Shown here piece after piece: positions 8,210-17,630 of a stretch of DNA of 64,000 bases. Source of the stretch: Halobacterium rubrum (GTDB taxonomy: Archaea; Halobacteriota; Halobacteria; Halobacteriales; Halobacteriaceae); assembly GCF_021729015.1 (NCBI RefSeq), contig NZ_JAJQQZ010000004.1:186001-250000 (forward strand). The letters run 5' to 3'. The notes beneath the pieces were generated by a model. It saw only the letters and a list, made by a program, of their open reading frames with translations. It made no database searches and was not told where the DNA came from. Position numbers and translations under genes: made by a program. Position 1 is the stretch's first letter. Every line of letters starts with the position of its first letter.

Positions 8210-9646
8210 TTAGGGATTAAGTTCTTCGGCTGGGAGCATAGGTAATTCGTAGGGGATATTTTCATTGACTGTTTTTCTGAATTTCACTGATATAATTAAT
8301 AGGGTCAGGAAATACGCCAGAGCGCCGAGACCAGATAATAGTATTCCAAGAGGAATTGTGTTTTCGAAGTAGAGGCGATTTGGTAGAACAACCGCCGCCA
8401 TCACTCCCGAAGCAAGGATCTGATTGGCAATTTCACGCTTAGGAATCGGAACTTCGATTAGGTTAGAGAGGTATGAGTATCCGAGAATTGTCCCGACCAG
8501 AGCCGACAAGGCCGTGGCAAAAGCGGCGCCGTACCAACCGAAATTCGCGGTCAGGGCAAAGTTCAATATCAAATTCAGTGTAACGAAGACTACGTTGATT
8601 CTGAAAGTTAACTCGGGGCGATCCAACGCATCAATTGTGTTCAACAACTGACTTTGGTACCCGTAAATTAGGCGGGCAATACTCAGTATGATGAGAATGT
8701 AATATCCTGAAGCAAATCCTTCACCATACACCCGTAAGATTATATCGCCTAGAAGCGCACTGCCAACAACGCCGGGTACAATAATTAATCCTGAGTAAGT
8801 CAGGCCTTCGCGGAGTAAACTTGTGACCTCAGACTTATTATCGCGTGAGGCTAGCGAACTCATCTCTGGGAACAATGTTCGCTGTATCGCTACACTGAAC
8901 GTTGCAAAGATGGATGCCAGGTTCCAAGCGGCTTTATATCCGCCTACGACCGAATTTGTAAGGAAGACTGCCAGTATTAGAGTGTCCATGGACATGAACG
9001 TCTGTCCACGGATGTGGGCAAACCATGAGAACTGAGCGTACGATTTTAATCGCTTAAAGTCTTCTATTGAAGGTGTAGTAAATCTGGTATTGACAAAATA
9101 CGCCCCAACAACCGTGGTAGCAACAGCCCCAAACAGATATCCTGCAAAGGCACCTGCCAACCCTAACCCAGCCAGAACGAGGATAATCTGTACGATGCTC
9201 TGTACCGTCTTTTGAAATGGTTGTAGAAGACTCGAAATGTGCACCATGTGCTGCCCGTCTAGAATAGACCACACGAGACCCACTGATAGCTTGACCAACA
9301 AGAGAGCAATTACGATACCCGTCGCTTGAATGCCCATGTAATCGTTCAGAATTGGGCGAATCAGCCAGAGAATAATCGCCACGGCACCAAACAAAAATAG
9401 CTGAGTGATTACGCCCGGGATGACGTAGTCGACTCCGTCGTCTTCGCTTACTCGCTTCTTTAGAGCTGCGCCGATACCCAAATTGCCAGCAACTGCCGCC
9501 CAAGCTAAGACTGACATGACCACGACGTATGCCCCAAACTGTTCACGGCCGAGGAATCGCGTGAGTACAACAGTACCGAAGAACCCGGAGAAAGAAACCG
9601 TTAGTTTCGAGAGAAACGAAATAACTGATGTTCGACCGTATCTCAT
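8210..9646 (-). CDS. Oligosaccharide flippase (Wzx/MATE-like polysaccharide transporter)
   Basis: 478 aa. The start at 9646 gives MRYGRTSVISFLSKLTVSF, the usual amphipathic entry helix. An upstream extension of 180 residues in the same frame is Ser/Arg-rich shadow of aglJ and was discarded. About 12-14 hydrophobic helices fill the chain, e.g. TQLFLFGAVAIILWLI near 90-105. The fold is that of Wzx-type flippases moving lipid-linked glycans across the membrane; the haloarchaeal analogue in Haloferax is AglR. Clearly AT-richer than aglJ and glmS, so it probably came with the variable glycan genes. It diverges from aglJ across about 115 bp. Confidence 0.82.
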   Translation of the reverse strand: MRYGRTSVISFLSKLTVSFSGFFGTVVLTRFLGREQFGAYVVVMSVLAWAAVAGNLGIGAALKKRVSEDDGVDYVIPGVITQLFLFGAVAIILWLIRPILNDYMGIQATGIVIALLLVKLSVGLVWSILDGQHMVHISSLLQPFQKTVQSIVQIILVLAGLGLAGAFAGYLFGAVATTVVGAYFVNTRFTTPSIEDFKRLKSYAQFSWFAHIRGQTFMSMDTLILAVFLTNSVVGGYKAAWNLASIFATFSVAIQRTLFPEMSSLASRDNKSEVTSLLREGLTYSGLIIVPGVVGSALLGDIILRVYGEGFASGYYILIILSIARLIYGYQSQLLNTIDALDRPELTFRINVVFVTLNLILNFALTANFGWYGAAFATALSALVGTILGYSYLSNLIEVPIPKREIANQILASGVMAAVVLPNRLYFENTIPLGILLSGLGALAYFLTLLIISVKFRKTVNENIPYELPMLPAEELNP

Positions 9647-9761
9647 TGATTCATCACCCCGAGGTGCGTGGTCAGTTGTTTCTGTTCGGCCACGTATCAA
9701 TAACCCGCTTCGCTGCCGCCGAAGAAAACGCTTTTGCGCCCACCCCGTCCACGCCAAGGCA

Positions 9762-10679
9762 ATGAGCGAGGAGTACGAGGAGGTGTGTGCCCTCGTTCCG
9801 ACGCGGAACGAGGCGGCGACCATCGCCGACGTGATAGACGGCCTGTACGACGTCGGCGTGGGGCACGTCCTCGTCGTGGACGGGAACTCGTCCGACGACA
9901 CCCGCGAAATTGCGACCGACCACGGCGCCGAAGTCGTCCAGCAGGCGGGCGACGGCAAAGGGCAAGCGGTCCGGGAGGGCGTTACGCTGATCGACGAGGA
10001 GTACATCCTCCTCCTCGACGGCGACGGCACGAACCCGCCCGAGCAGGCCCCGCGCTTGCTCGACCCACTGGTCTCCGGCGACGCCGAGCACGTCGTTGGC
10101 GACCGAACTGCCGACATGCGGCCGGGCGCGATGAGCAACCTGAACCAGTTCGGGAACCGGCTCATCAATCGGGCGTTCCGGCGCATCCACGGCGAGGACT
10201 ACGGTGACATCCTCTCGGGGTACCGGGCGTTCACCGCCGAGTCGTTCGACCGGATGTTCCTCTCCGCGGAGGGGTTCGGCATCGAGACGGAGATGGCCGT
10301 GGAGTGTTCGCGGCACGGAATCCTGGTCGAGGTCGTACCGACGACGTACCGGCCGCGGCCCGACGGGTCGGAGACGAACCTCCACCCGATTTCGGACGGC
10401 GCGCGCATCATCGTGACGCTGTACAGCCTCGCGAAGACGTCGAATCCGCTGTTCTACTTCGGGAGCATCGGCGCCGGGTTCGGCCTGCTGGGGACGCTGC
10501 TGGCGGCATACGTGGGCTACGACTGGTTCGCGAACGGCGTCAGCCACGAGGTCATCGCGCTCGTGGCTGGCGTGAGTGTGCTGTTCGGCGTGCAGCTGTT
10601 GATGTTCGGGCTGCTGTCGGACCTGGTGGTGACGCTGTACCGCGAGCAGACGCGCCGCATCGAGCGGCTGAAGGACTGA
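9762..10679 (+). CDS. aglJ: Dolichol-phosphate glycosyltransferase AglJ (GT2)
   Basis: 305 aa from the ATG at 9762; the frame extends upstream but that part is antisense to the flippase start. GT-A signatures: LVPTRNEAATIADVIDGL (11-28), VVDGNSSDDT (about 38-47), LLDGDGTNPPEQ (DxD, about 84-95), and ILSGYRAFTAESF. Two transmembrane helices lie near 230-250 and 258-285. In Haloferax AglJ adds the first hexose to dolichol phosphate for S-layer and archaellin N-glycans. Location beside aglF and aglM supports that role. Confidence 0.85.
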   Translation: MSEEYEEVCALVPTRNEAATIADVIDGLYDVGVGHVLVVDGNSSDDTREIATDHGAEVVQQAGDGKGQAVREGVTLIDEEYILLLDGDGTNPPEQAPRLLDPLVSGDAEHVVGDRTADMRPGAMSNLNQFGNRLINRAFRRIHGEDYGDILSGYRAFTAESFDRMFLSAEGFGIETEMAVECSRHGILVEVVPTTYRPRPDGSETNLHPISDGARIIVTLYSLAKTSNPLFYFGSIGAGFGLLGTLLAAYVGYDWFANGVSHEVIALVAGVSVLFGVQLLMFGLLSDLVVTLYREQTRRIERLKD

Positions 10680-10701
10680 GCACCGGCGGCAGCGGCACCC
10701 G

Positions 10702-11412
10702 CTACGAGAGGAAGGAGGTAACGCCTTTCAGCCACGCTTTCGGCGCGCGCCGGCGGGCGCCGTCGGTGGCGTACTCGAGTTCGCGGGTGGCGTCCTGCAT
10801 GAGGCCCTCGCCGTGGCCGGTGAGGACTCGCTCCGGCGTGAAGCGCCGGAGTGCGTCCGGGGGCGAGACCCGGAGCATGGGGTGGACGCCGACGCGTTCG
10901 CGGCCGGCGAGGAAGTACTCGACAGTGCCGACGAGGTCGCCGACGACCAGCGTTTCGCCGTCGTAGAGCGCGGCTTCGTCCCAGATGGGCCAGTCGACGG
11001 TGCGGACGACGTCGAAGTCCGTACCGGGCAGCGTGTCCGTAATCGGCTGGGTCGGTGCGTCGATTTCGGGTTCGACGTACGACGGCACGTAGATGGGAAC
11101 GTCGTGGCGGTCGGCGATGGCTTCGGCATCCCGTGCGTGGCGGTCCATGAGCACGACGACGCCCGTTACGTCGCCGAGGTCGGCGAGCAGTTCGTCGACG
11201 CCGTCGCCGTCGACTGGGTCGACGACCCAGACGTCCGCTGCTGTGTCGGCCTCGTCGTTGTCGTCTTCGTCGTCCTCGTCGTCGCTGGGGACGGCGAGCG
11301 CGTGGCTGGCTCGCTGCATCGTCTCGTCGGGGTACGCGATCCAGCCGACGCCGCCGTCGAAGCGGTCGATGACCTTGATGTCCGTGGCTCGGCCGGTCTG
11401 CTTGATTGGCAC
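10702..11412 (-). CDS. Haloarchaeal protein with a degenerate metallo-beta-lactamase-like fold
   Basis: 236 aa from a GTG at 11412. It is convergent with aglJ (22 bp) and overlaps only the upstream non-coding end of the VOC gene. The run LMDRHARDAEAIA (about 88-100) occupies the place of the MBL HxHxDH metal motif but keeps only one His/Asp pair; VVGDLVGT and LTGHGEGL later in the chain match the second half of an MBL core. A 20-residue acidic insert sits at about 43-60. Probably structural descent from an MBL hydrolase with lost or altered metal sites. No function assigned. Confidence 0.65.
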   Translation of the reverse strand: MPIKQTGRATDIKVIDRFDGGVGWIAYPDETMQRASHALAVPSDDEDDEDDNDEADTAADVWVVDPVDGDGVDELLADLGDVTGVVVLMDRHARDAEAIADRHDVPIYVPSYVEPEIDAPTQPITDTLPGTDFDVVRTVDWPIWDEAALYDGETLVVGDLVGTVEYFLAGRERVGVHPMLRVSPPDALRRFTPERVLTGHGEGLMQDATRELEYATDGARRRAPKAWLKGVTSFLS

Positions 11413-11480
11413 AGTCTTCCTACGGCCACCACCGTCTTAAAACGGGGTACGCCTATGGTCGTTGCCGCCTTCTGGCCGGT

Positions 11481-12200
11481 ATGCTCTCGACGCTCTCCGC
11501 GCTCGCCCTCGAAGTCCACCACCTCGACCGGGCAGCCACGTGGTACGAGACACACCTCGGCGTCGACGGCGTCCGCGGTGAGCACGAGGCTCACTACGAG
11601 GTCGGCGAGACGACGCTCGTGTTGCGAGAGCCCTCGTCCGTCCCGCGCGGCGGCCTGCACGTCCACTACGCGCTCGCGACGCCGACGAGCCACTACGAGA
11701 ACTGGCTGACCGCGCTTCAGGCTGACTTCGACGTAGTGGAGTTCGACTTCGGCGGCGCGCGCAGCCTCTACGTCGACGACCCGGACAGCCACTGCGTGGA
11801 GGTCGGGACGGCCGGCCCTGACAGTGTTGGGGGAGACGCGTCACCGGCGGGACCGAGCGACAGACCACTCACCGGCGTGTTCGAGGTCGCCCTGGAGGTC
11901 GAGGCGCTGGACCGGGCCGAAGCGTTCTACACCGACCTCGGGTTCGCCGCCGTGGACCGCGGGGACGACCGGAACCGGGTGCGGCTGGACGGCCCGGTGG
12001 CGCTGGAGCTCTGGGAGCCCCAGCGCGGCATCGCCGACGCGCGGGGCGGCGTCCACGCCGACCTCCGGTTCGAGGTGGCCGATTCGGAGCGCGCCGCGGA
12101 CGCCGTCTCGGAGCGGGCGTGTGCCGTCGACGCCTTCGACGACGGCAGCCGGCGGGTACGCGACCCGGACGGCCACTATCTCACGTTCCACGAGGCGTGA
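11481..12200 (+). CDS. Two-domain VOC (glyoxalase/bleomycin resistance-like) protein
   Basis: 239 aa from the ATG at 11481 (MLSTLSALALEVHHLDRAA). Two tandem VOC units, about 1-115 and 130-239: ALEVHHLDRAATWYETHLG opens the first and ALEVEALDRAEAFYTDLGF the second, each ending in a D-P-D-x-H/G-H element (YVDDPDSHCVEVG; VRDPDGHYLTFHE). The second ends at the stop. VOC proteins bind a metal between paired modules and may be lyases, dioxygenases or antibiotic-binding proteins; nothing here selects among these. Confidence 0.82.
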   Translation: MLSTLSALALEVHHLDRAATWYETHLGVDGVRGEHEAHYEVGETTLVLREPSSVPRGGLHVHYALATPTSHYENWLTALQADFDVVEFDFGGARSLYVDDPDSHCVEVGTAGPDSVGGDASPAGPSDRPLTGVFEVALEVEALDRAEAFYTDLGFAAVDRGDDRNRVRLDGPVALELWEPQRGIADARGGVHADLRFEVADSERAADAVSERACAVDAFDDGSRRVRDPDGHYLTFHEA

Positions 12201-12267
12201 CCGACGGTCGGTGGCAGGCGCGTTGCGAGCCGATGGGTTGTAGGGGCTCCGGTGACAGGCTGGGGGC

Positions 12268-12621
12268 ATGGATTACACAGTCGTCGGCGCGGGTGCCGGC
12301 GCGGCAGTGCTGGTGCTGGTGCTCGTGGTCGCCATGTGGCGGCGGGGCTCCGGCGGAGCGAGTGAGTCGAAGCGAGCGCACGACGCCGCACAGGAGCGCG
12401 AGCCACCGGTCGACCTCGGGGAGACCTACGAGTTCGGCGTGACGGAGTTCACCGACCACCACTCCGGCGAGCGAGTGGCGGTCGGGAAGGTCGAAGGGTT
12501 CGTCGTGTTCACCGAGGACGTCCCCAGCAGCGTCTCGGAGGGCGACGTCGTCCGGGCGACGGTGACGTCGTTCAACCGCGACGAGACGTCCGCGGACGCC
12601 ATCTTCGAGGAGACGGCGTAG
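12268..12621 (+). CDS. Membrane-anchored TRAM-domain protein
   Basis: 117 aa. One N-terminal transmembrane helix (about 6-24, AGAAVLVLVLVVAMW) is followed by a polar linker and a beta-barrel TRAM module (about 50-117: GETYEFGVTEF, GVGKVEGFVVFTE, GDVVRATVTSF). TRAM modules bind RNA in tRNA-modifying enzymes, and haloarchaea have many free-standing copies. Anchoring one to the membrane is less common; role unknown. It stands alone between the VOC gene and aglM, 84 bp before the aglM GTG. Confidence 0.75.
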   Translation: MDYTVVGAGAGAAVLVLVLVVAMWRRGSGGASESKRAHDAAQEREPPVDLGETYEFGVTEFTDHHSGERVAVGKVEGFVVFTEDVPSSVSEGDVVRATVTSFNRDETSADAIFEETA

Positions 12622-12705
12622 CTGTCGGCAGCAGTGGCAGCGCGCGCCCGAGTGACGAACTACCTTTGTAGGGGCCGCTTCTACCCCCCGCAAGGTGATT
12701 TCCCT

Positions 12706-14007
12706 GTGCGCGTGAGCATCGTCGGCAGCGGGTACGTCGGCACGACAATCGCGGCGTGTTTCGCCGACCTCGGCCACGAGGTCGTGAACGTGGACGTCGA
12801 CGAAGACGTCGTCGCGACCATCAACGACGGCGAGGCGCCGATTCACGAGCCCGGCCTCGAGGAGCGCATCGCCGAGCACGCCGGCGGCCGGCTGCGCGCG
12901 ACGACGGACTACGACGCCGTGCGAGAGACGGACGTGACGTTCCTCGCGCTCCCGACGCCCTCCCGCGAGGACGGCAGCATCGACACGTCCATCATGGAAA
13001 CGGGCTCGGAGTCCCTCGGCGCGGCACTCGCCGGGAAGGACGACCACACGGTCGTCGTCAAGAGCACGGTCGTCCCCGGGACGACCGAGGACGTCGTCGA
13101 GCCCGCCCTCGAGCGCGGGGGCTTCGACGGCGCGACGCTCGCGATGAACCCCGAGTTCCTCCGGATGGGGTCGGCCGTCGCGGACTTCCTCGACCCCGAC
13201 AAGGTCGTGTTCGGCGCGCGCACTGGGGACGACGAGAACGACGGCGAAGCGGCCTACGAGGCCCTCCGGGCGGTCTACGAGCCGCTACTCGACGAGGCGC
13301 CCGCCGCCGCCGTCGTGGAGACGGGGCTGCGGGAGGCCGAGATGATCAAGTACGCGAACAACGCCTTCCTCGCGTCGAAGGTCAGCCTCGTGAACGACCT
13401 CGGGAACATCTGCAAGGAGTTCGGCGTCGACGCCTACGAGGTCGCCGACGCCATCGCCCACGACGACCGCATCAGCGGCCGGTTCCTCCGGTCCGGGGTG
13501 GGGTGGGGAGGAAGTTGTTTTCCAAAAGATTTAGCTGCAATAATAGCCGCGGCGAAGCGCGAGGGCTACGACCCGGCGATGCTGGAGGCGGCCGTCGAGG
13601 TCAACGACGGCCAGCCGGAGCGCCTGCTCTCGCTGCTGGACGACCACGTCGACGTCGACGGTGAGCGCGTCGCCGTGCTCGGGCTGTCGTTCAAGCCCGG
13701 GACCGACGACATCCGGGGGACGCGCGCGATTCCGGTCGTCGACGGCCTCCAGGAGCGCGGCGCCGACGTAGTCGCCTACGACCCGGTGGCGACCGAGAAG
13801 ATGGCGGAGAAACGCCCCGACGTCGCGTACGCCGACAGCGCACGCGAGGCGCTCGACGGCGCGTCGGGCGCGGTCGTCGTGACCGACTGGGACGAGTTCG
13901 CGGCGCTCGACGACGAGTTCGAGGCGATGGCCGAGCGCGTCGTCGTCGACGGCCGCCGCATCGTGGAGCCGCGGGACGGGCTGACGTACGAAGGCCTCAC
14001 CTGGTAG
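12706..14007 (+). CDS. aglM: UDP-glucose 6-dehydrogenase AglM (UDP-glucose/GDP-mannose dehydrogenase family)
   Basis: 433 aa from a GTG at 12706 with a GGTGATT Shine-Dalgarno 7 bp upstream; the longer frame adds 24 non-family residues. Rossmann start [48 protein letters not shown], the catalytic Cys in [15 protein letters not shown] (about 265-279), and the C-terminal UDP-binding domain with [15 protein letters not shown]. It oxidises UDP-glucose to UDP-glucuronate, continuing the AglF product toward the N-linked glycan. The codons for [13 protein letters not shown] (13.51-13.55 kb) are unusually AT-rich for the gene, a local anomaly in an otherwise GC-rich ORF. Confidence 0.85.
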   Translation: MRVSIVGSGYVGTTIAACFADLGHEVVNVDVDEDVVATINDGEAPIHEPGLEERIAEHAGGRLRATTDYDAVRETDVTFLALPTPSREDGSIDTSIMETGSESLGAALAGKDDHTVVVKSTVVPGTTEDVVEPALERGGFDGATLAMNPEFLRMGSAVADFLDPDKVVFGARTGDDENDGEAAYEALRAVYEPLLDEAPAAAVVETGLREAEMIKYANNAFLASKVSLVNDLGNICKEFGVDAYEVADAIAHDDRISGRFLRSGVGWGGSCFPKDLAAIIAAAKREGYDPAMLEAAVEVNDGQPERLLSLLDDHVDVDGERVAVLGLSFKPGTDDIRGTRAIPVVDGLQERGADVVAYDPVATEKMAEKRPDVAYADSAREALDGASGAVVVTDWDEFAALDDEFEAMAERVVVDGRRIVEPRDGLTYEGLTW

Positions 14008-14015
14008 GCAACCGG

Positions 14016-14168
14016 ATGGTCAACGAGAAACCGGCCACAAGCGAGAACCTCGCCGAAGGCTATCGACGTCGGGCCGAGCGAGATATGTTGCTCGCGGTCA
14101 AATTCGAGGGAGTTTCCGCAGAGGCTAACGAAGAGTTGGGGGCGTCCCCGACTGGAGACGAGTCGTAG
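14016..14168 (+). CDS. Small acidic ORF, antitoxin-like
   Basis: 50 aa, 8 bp after aglM. The pattern LAEGYRRRAERDMLLAVKFE followed by SAEANEEL resembles the short helix-turn-helix-free antitoxins seen in haloarchaeal vapBC pairs, but no toxin gene follows. It could be a relic or a chance frame. The next gene is convergent with 6 bp between. Confidence 0.35.
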   Translation: MVNEKPATSENLAEGYRRRAERDMLLAVKFEGVSAEANEELGASPTGDES

Positions 14169-14174
14169 CGTACT

Positions 14175-14468
14175 CTACAGTCGGCCCGCGTCGACGTCGA
14201 CCCCGGGCGGTGCGACCACGAGGAACTTCCGGAAGTGCACCAGCGAGCCGCCGGCGTCCTTGACGTCGCCGGCGAACCCAGCGGCGAGCTCGTTCAGGTC
14301 GCCCTCGACGGCGAGGAAGAGGACGTTCCCGCGCTGTATCTCGTCGAGCCACTCGCCGTCCGGGGTGTCACCGTCGAGCACGCCGAGCGTGACGCCGCCC
14401 TCGAAGTCGTCGGGGATGTCGATCTCGTCCTCGGCGCGCCGAAGGTCGAGGTTGAAGCCGTCGCTCAT
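14175..14468 (-). CDS. Conserved haloarchaeal protein, function unknown
   Basis: 97 aa from the ATG at 14468 (MSDGFNLDLRRAEDEID). A 30-residue upstream extension crosses the divergent promoter and is rejected. Mixed alpha/beta with EGGVTLGVLDG, NVLFLAVEGDLNELAAGFA and a C-terminal hydrophobic strand FRKFLVVAPPGVD. It diverges from the 48-residue DUF-type gene at 14545. I recognise the type as a short haloarchaea-restricted family but assign no function. Confidence 0.72.
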   Translation of the reverse strand: MSDGFNLDLRRAEDEIDIPDDFEGGVTLGVLDGDTPDGEWLDEIQRGNVLFLAVEGDLNELAAGFAGDVKDAGGSLVHFRKFLVVAPPGVDVDAGRL

Positions 14469-14544
14469 ACGAATCTGGTGGTGGCGCGCGGGCAAAAACC
14501 TTCCCGCCCCCGGACTTATGTCGGGAGCCAGCGTACCGTCGCGT

Positions 14545-14691
14545 ATGCCCAAGGTCATGCTCAGCGAGGAGACCGTGGAGCGACTGGACGCGCTCCAGAC
14601 CGACGACGAGTCCTACGACGAGCTGGTCTCGGAGCTGCTGAACATCTACGAGGCCGAGGAGCTCACGCTGTTCCACTCCGGCGACGGCTGA
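14545..14691 (+). CDS. Small ribbon-helix-helix-like / antitoxin-like protein
   Basis: 48 aa. MPKVMLSEETVERLDAL starts with a beta-strand followed by a helix, then SYDELVSELLNIYEAEEL, the layout of a CopG/RHH subunit, as in the many haloarchaeal short regulators (DUF7557-type, from memory). No linked toxin: the next gene is convergent (OsmC/DUF region). Could autoregulate the divergent gene at 14468. Confidence 0.65.
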   Translation: MPKVMLSEETVERLDALQTDDESYDELVSELLNIYEAEELTLFHSGDG

Positions 14692-14706
14692 CGCCAGCCC
14701 GGCAGT

Positions 14707-15177
14707 CTACTCGGTGTCGGTGGACTGCCCGCCAGCGGCCGCTCGGCGGACTTCTTCGAAGCGGTCCTCGTCCTCGAGGAACGCCTGCAGTTCGTCGGCG
14801 TACGCCTGCGCGAGTTCCCGCGACTCGGTCGCCAGTTCCTCGTGGTCGTCGTCGCCGCCGCCACCGATGCCGAGCGCGTCCTTGATGCCGCCGACGACGC
14901 CACTGCTGCCGCCCGATGCACCGCCGGCCGCGCCGCCGCCCGGTCCCATCTGCTGGTCGACGTTGTCCATCTCCGGCAGCACGTGTTCGAGGCTGGACGT
15001 GTCCGCGACGATACGGGCTTCCTGGGGGTCGTCGGCGTGCTCGAGCTCGAACTCGACGGCGGTCATCACGAGCCCCCACTGGGGCCGGGAGAGCCCCGAG
15101 GCCTGCACGCGGTCAGCGAACTGCTGGTCGACGCTCATCCGGGCGCCGACGACGAGGTCCGTCCAGTCGTCAGTCAT
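14707..15177 (-). CDS. Conserved haloarchaeal protein with Gly-rich linker
   Basis: 156 aa using the second Met at 15177 (MTDDWTDLVVGARMSVDQQF). Residues 1-75 are helical (QFADRVQASGLSRPQWGLVM); 76-110 is a Gly/Ser/Ala linker; 111-145 is an acidic coiled helix (ESRELAQAYADELQAFLED). No catalytic motif. The family appears in many haloarchaeal genomes as an uncharacterised DUF (DUF5799-like, from memory). Confidence 0.72.
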   Translation of the reverse strand: MTDDWTDLVVGARMSVDQQFADRVQASGLSRPQWGLVMTAVEFELEHADDPQEARIVADTSSLEHVLPEMDNVDQQMGPGGGAAGGASGGSSGVVGGIKDALGIGGGGDDDHEELATESRELAQAYADELQAFLEDEDRFEEVRRAAAGGQSTDTE

Positions 15178-15266
15178 ACCCACGGCTACGGCGGGGGTCG
15201 GCTTGTATGCTGCGACGACTCCGTCGAAAAACAGCGGTGGGTGTCGGGTGTCGACGCTGGCCGCGT

Positions 15267-15665
15267 TCAGAACGCGCCGGTCTCGCCGGAGATCTCCGCG
15301 TGGAGCTCCTCGCGGAGCGCGCTGTGGACGTGACAGATGCCCTCGGCTCGCTCGACGATGGCGTCGAAGTCGTCGTCGTCGAGGTCTTCCTCGACGAGCA
15401 GGTGGAAGCGGATGGCCGTGAGGTCGTCGTCGTCGTCGAGGTCACCTTCGACGTCGACGTCGATGCGGCCGAGGTCGTCGAAGCCCTCCTGCTGGCCGCC
15501 GACGCGGAACGCAGGCACGAAGCAGGACGCGTAGTCCGCGAGCAGCGTCGCGTTCGGGTTCGGGCCGTCCTCGTCCGTGGCGTCGATGGTCAGTTCGAAG
15601 TCCCCGACGCGGGACCGCGTGGTATAGCCTTCCTCAGACGTGCTGGTAACTTCGATGGTGCTCAT
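15267..15665 (-). CDS. OsmC family protein
   Basis: 132 aa from the ATG at 15665 (MSTIEVTSTSEEGYTTRSR). OsmC/Ohr-type proteins are thiol peroxidases for organic peroxides. The first Cys lies in LLADYASCFVPAF (C48) and the second in AEGICHVHSALRE (about C111), the spacing of the redox pair. Long acidic strand LDDDDDLTAI in the middle is a halophilic adaptation. Monocistronic; the longer frame to 15725 adds 20 residues without family support. Confidence 0.82.
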   Translation of the reverse strand: MSTIEVTSTSEEGYTTRSRVGDFELTIDATDEDGPNPNATLLADYASCFVPAFRVGGQQEGFDDLGRIDVDVEGDLDDDDDLTAIRFHLLVEEDLDDDDFDAIVERAEGICHVHSALREELHAEISGETGAF

Positions 15666-15749
15666 TGCGTCCCGATAGTCGCCCGCCGTCGGGGTAAGCG
15701 TTATTCTTCCGGTGGGGGTCGCCACGGACTCTCGGGGGTCGACAGCAGC

Positions 15750-16472
15750 TCAGAGGTGGCCGTCGAGATCGACGGTCTCGTCGCCGTCGAGGACGTGGAC
15801 GTCAGTCGGGCTCCCGGTGGCCTTGACCTCGCGCTCGAAGTCCTCGATGTCGACCTCGATGGGCGGGAAGGTGTCGTAGTGCATCGGGAACGCCACGTCG
15901 ACGTCCAGCCAGTCGACGGCGACGGCGGCCTGCATCGGCCCCATCGTGAAGTGGTCGCCGACCGGGACGGCGGCGGCGTCCGGTTCGAGGTAGGGCGCGA
16001 TGACCTCGCGCATCTCGGTCTGGAGGCTGGTGTCGCCGGCGTGGTAGAACGTCGTGGAGTCGCTGTCGGCGACCTGCGTCGGTTTGGTGTCCGAGATGAC
16101 GTAGCCGGCCGGCGTCCCGCCGGAGTACTCGTAGCCGGTCTCGAGGCCGTTGGTGTGGTCGGCGCGCACCATCGTGACGAACGCGTCGCCGAGTTCGACG
16201 GTGCCGCCGAGGTTCATGCCGGTGGTGTCGTCGACGCCGACCTCGTCGGCGACGTAGCCCGTCACCTCGGGCGTGCCGACGGTGTGGGTGTCGGCGAACT
16301 CGCCGACGTGCGCGATGTGGTCGGCGTGCCCGTGTGTGAGCAGGACGTGGTCGACGTCGACCTCGCTGGGGTCCGTGTCCGTGTGGGGGTTGTCGAAGAA
16401 CGGGTCCACGAGGAGGTCCGTCTCGCCGACCGACACGTGCCAGGTGGAGTGGCCGAACCAGGTGAGTTCCAT
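15750..16472 (-). CDS. Metal-dependent hydrolase, UPF0173/MBL fold
   Basis: 240 aa from the ATG at 16472 ([20 protein letters not shown]). The MBL metal signature HGHADH (about 68-73) is complete, with [20 protein letters not shown] and MHYDTFPP providing the later ligands. UPF0173 members are cytoplasmic hydrolases of unknown substrate, related to L-ascorbate-6-P lactonase UlaG. Divergent from the aldo/keto reductase at 16572, sharing a 99-bp intergenic region. Confidence 0.85.
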   Translation of the reverse strand: MELTWFGHSTWHVSVGETDLLVDPFFDNPHTDTDPSEVDVDHVLLTHGHADHIAHVGEFADTHTVGTPEVTGYVADEVGVDDTTGMNLGGTVELGDAFVTMVRADHTNGLETGYEYSGGTPAGYVISDTKPTQVADSDSTTFYHAGDTSLQTEMREVIAPYLEPDAAAVPVGDHFTMGPMQAAVAVDWLDVDVAFPMHYDTFPPIEVDIEDFEREVKATGSPTDVHVLDGDETVDLDGHL

Positions 16473-16571
16473 AGCAGGTGACTGTTCGCCCGAAATACAC
16501 TTAAAACGTGGCGGCGGGGACGGGTCGGCCGATTCCCACACCGTTACGTGCTGGGACAGTGACGGTCAGGT

Positions 16572-17555
16572 ATGGACACACGACCACTCGGCTCGACCGG
16601 CTTCGACGTGACCGAAGTCGGCCTCGGCACGTGGGAGATCGGCAGCGACTGGGGCGAGGTCCCCGAGAGCGAGGCCAAACAGGCCGTGCGCGCGGCCCTC
16701 GACGCCGGCGTGAACTTCCTCGACACCGCCGACGTGTACGGCGACGGCCGCAGCGAGCGGCTCATCCGGGAGGTCCTGGACGAACGGAGCGAGGAACCGC
16801 TCGTCGCCACGAAGGCCGGCCGCCGCCTCGACCCCCACGATGCCGACGGCTACACGCGCGAGAACCTCGAGCGGTTCGTGGACCGCTCGCGGGAGAACCT
16901 CGGCGTCGACAGCCTCGACCTCCTCCAGTTGCACTGTCCGCCGACGGACGTCTACTACCAGCCCGAGACCTTCGACGCGCTGGCGGACCTGCAGGCAGAC
17001 GGCAAGCTCGACCACTACGGCGTGAGCGTCGAGCGCGTCGAAGAGGGCATGAAGGCCATGGAGTATCCGGGCGTGGAGACCGTCCAGCTCGTCTTCAATC
17101 CGTTCCGGCAGCGGCCCGCCGAGCGGTTCCTCGAGGAGGCCTACCGGAACGACGTCGGCGTCATCGTGCGCGTCCCCCTCGCCTCCGGGCTCCTCACCGG
17201 CACCATCGACGCCGACACCGAGTTCCCGGAAGACGACCACCGGAACTTCAACCGCGACGGCGACGCCTTCGACGTCGGCGAGACGTTCGCCGGCGTCCCC
17301 CTCGACGACGGCGTGCGCGCCGTCGAGGCGCTCCGCGAGCACGTCCCCGAGCACCTCAGCATGGCGCAGTTCGCGCTCCGGTGGATTCTGGACTTCGACG
17401 CCGTCTCGACGGTCATCCCGGGGTCGACGACGCCCGACCACATCCGCAGCAACGTCTCTGCGTCGAACGCCGCGCCGCTCACTCACCAGACCCACGGCGC
17501 CGTCCGCGACGTCTACGAGCTCACCGTCGAGGAGCACGTCCACCAGCACTGGTAG
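16572..17555 (+). CDS. Aldo/keto reductase
   Basis: 327 aa. N-terminus MDTRPLGSTGFDVTEVGLG, catalytic tetrad visible as Asp/Tyr in LDTADVYGDG (about 51-60), Lys in VATKAGRR and His in LLQLHCPP. The barrel ends with WILDFDAVSTVIPGSTTP, a typical NADP-binding tail for YccK/IolS-type AKRs. Substrate unknown. It is followed 75 bp later by the FAH-type hydrolase on the same strand. Confidence 0.88.
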   Translation: MDTRPLGSTGFDVTEVGLGTWEIGSDWGEVPESEAKQAVRAALDAGVNFLDTADVYGDGRSERLIREVLDERSEEPLVATKAGRRLDPHDADGYTRENLERFVDRSRENLGVDSLDLLQLHCPPTDVYYQPETFDALADLQADGKLDHYGVSVERVEEGMKAMEYPGVETVQLVFNPFRQRPAERFLEEAYRNDVGVIVRVPLASGLLTGTIDADTEFPEDDHRNFNRDGDAFDVGETFAGVPLDDGVRAVEALREHVPEHLSMAQFALRWILDFDAVSTVIPGSTTPDHIRSNVSASNAAPLTHQTHGAVRDVYELTVEEHVHQHW

Positions 17556-17630
17556 CGCCACCGGAGTCCGGGGAGTGAGCGGACTGCCGCTCCCGGAACC
17601 CTCAAGCGGCCACCGGGGGAATCGGCGGCC

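Noticed and set aside
11166-11792. Open frame on the minus strand over the VOC gene
   Set aside because: Contains long Arg/Thr/Ser tracts and no motif; it is antisense.
13501-13560. AT-rich patch in aglM as a possible insertion or gene junction
   Set aside because: The reading frame and the SCFPKDL motif run through it without a break, so it is a codon-use quirk of a conserved segment.
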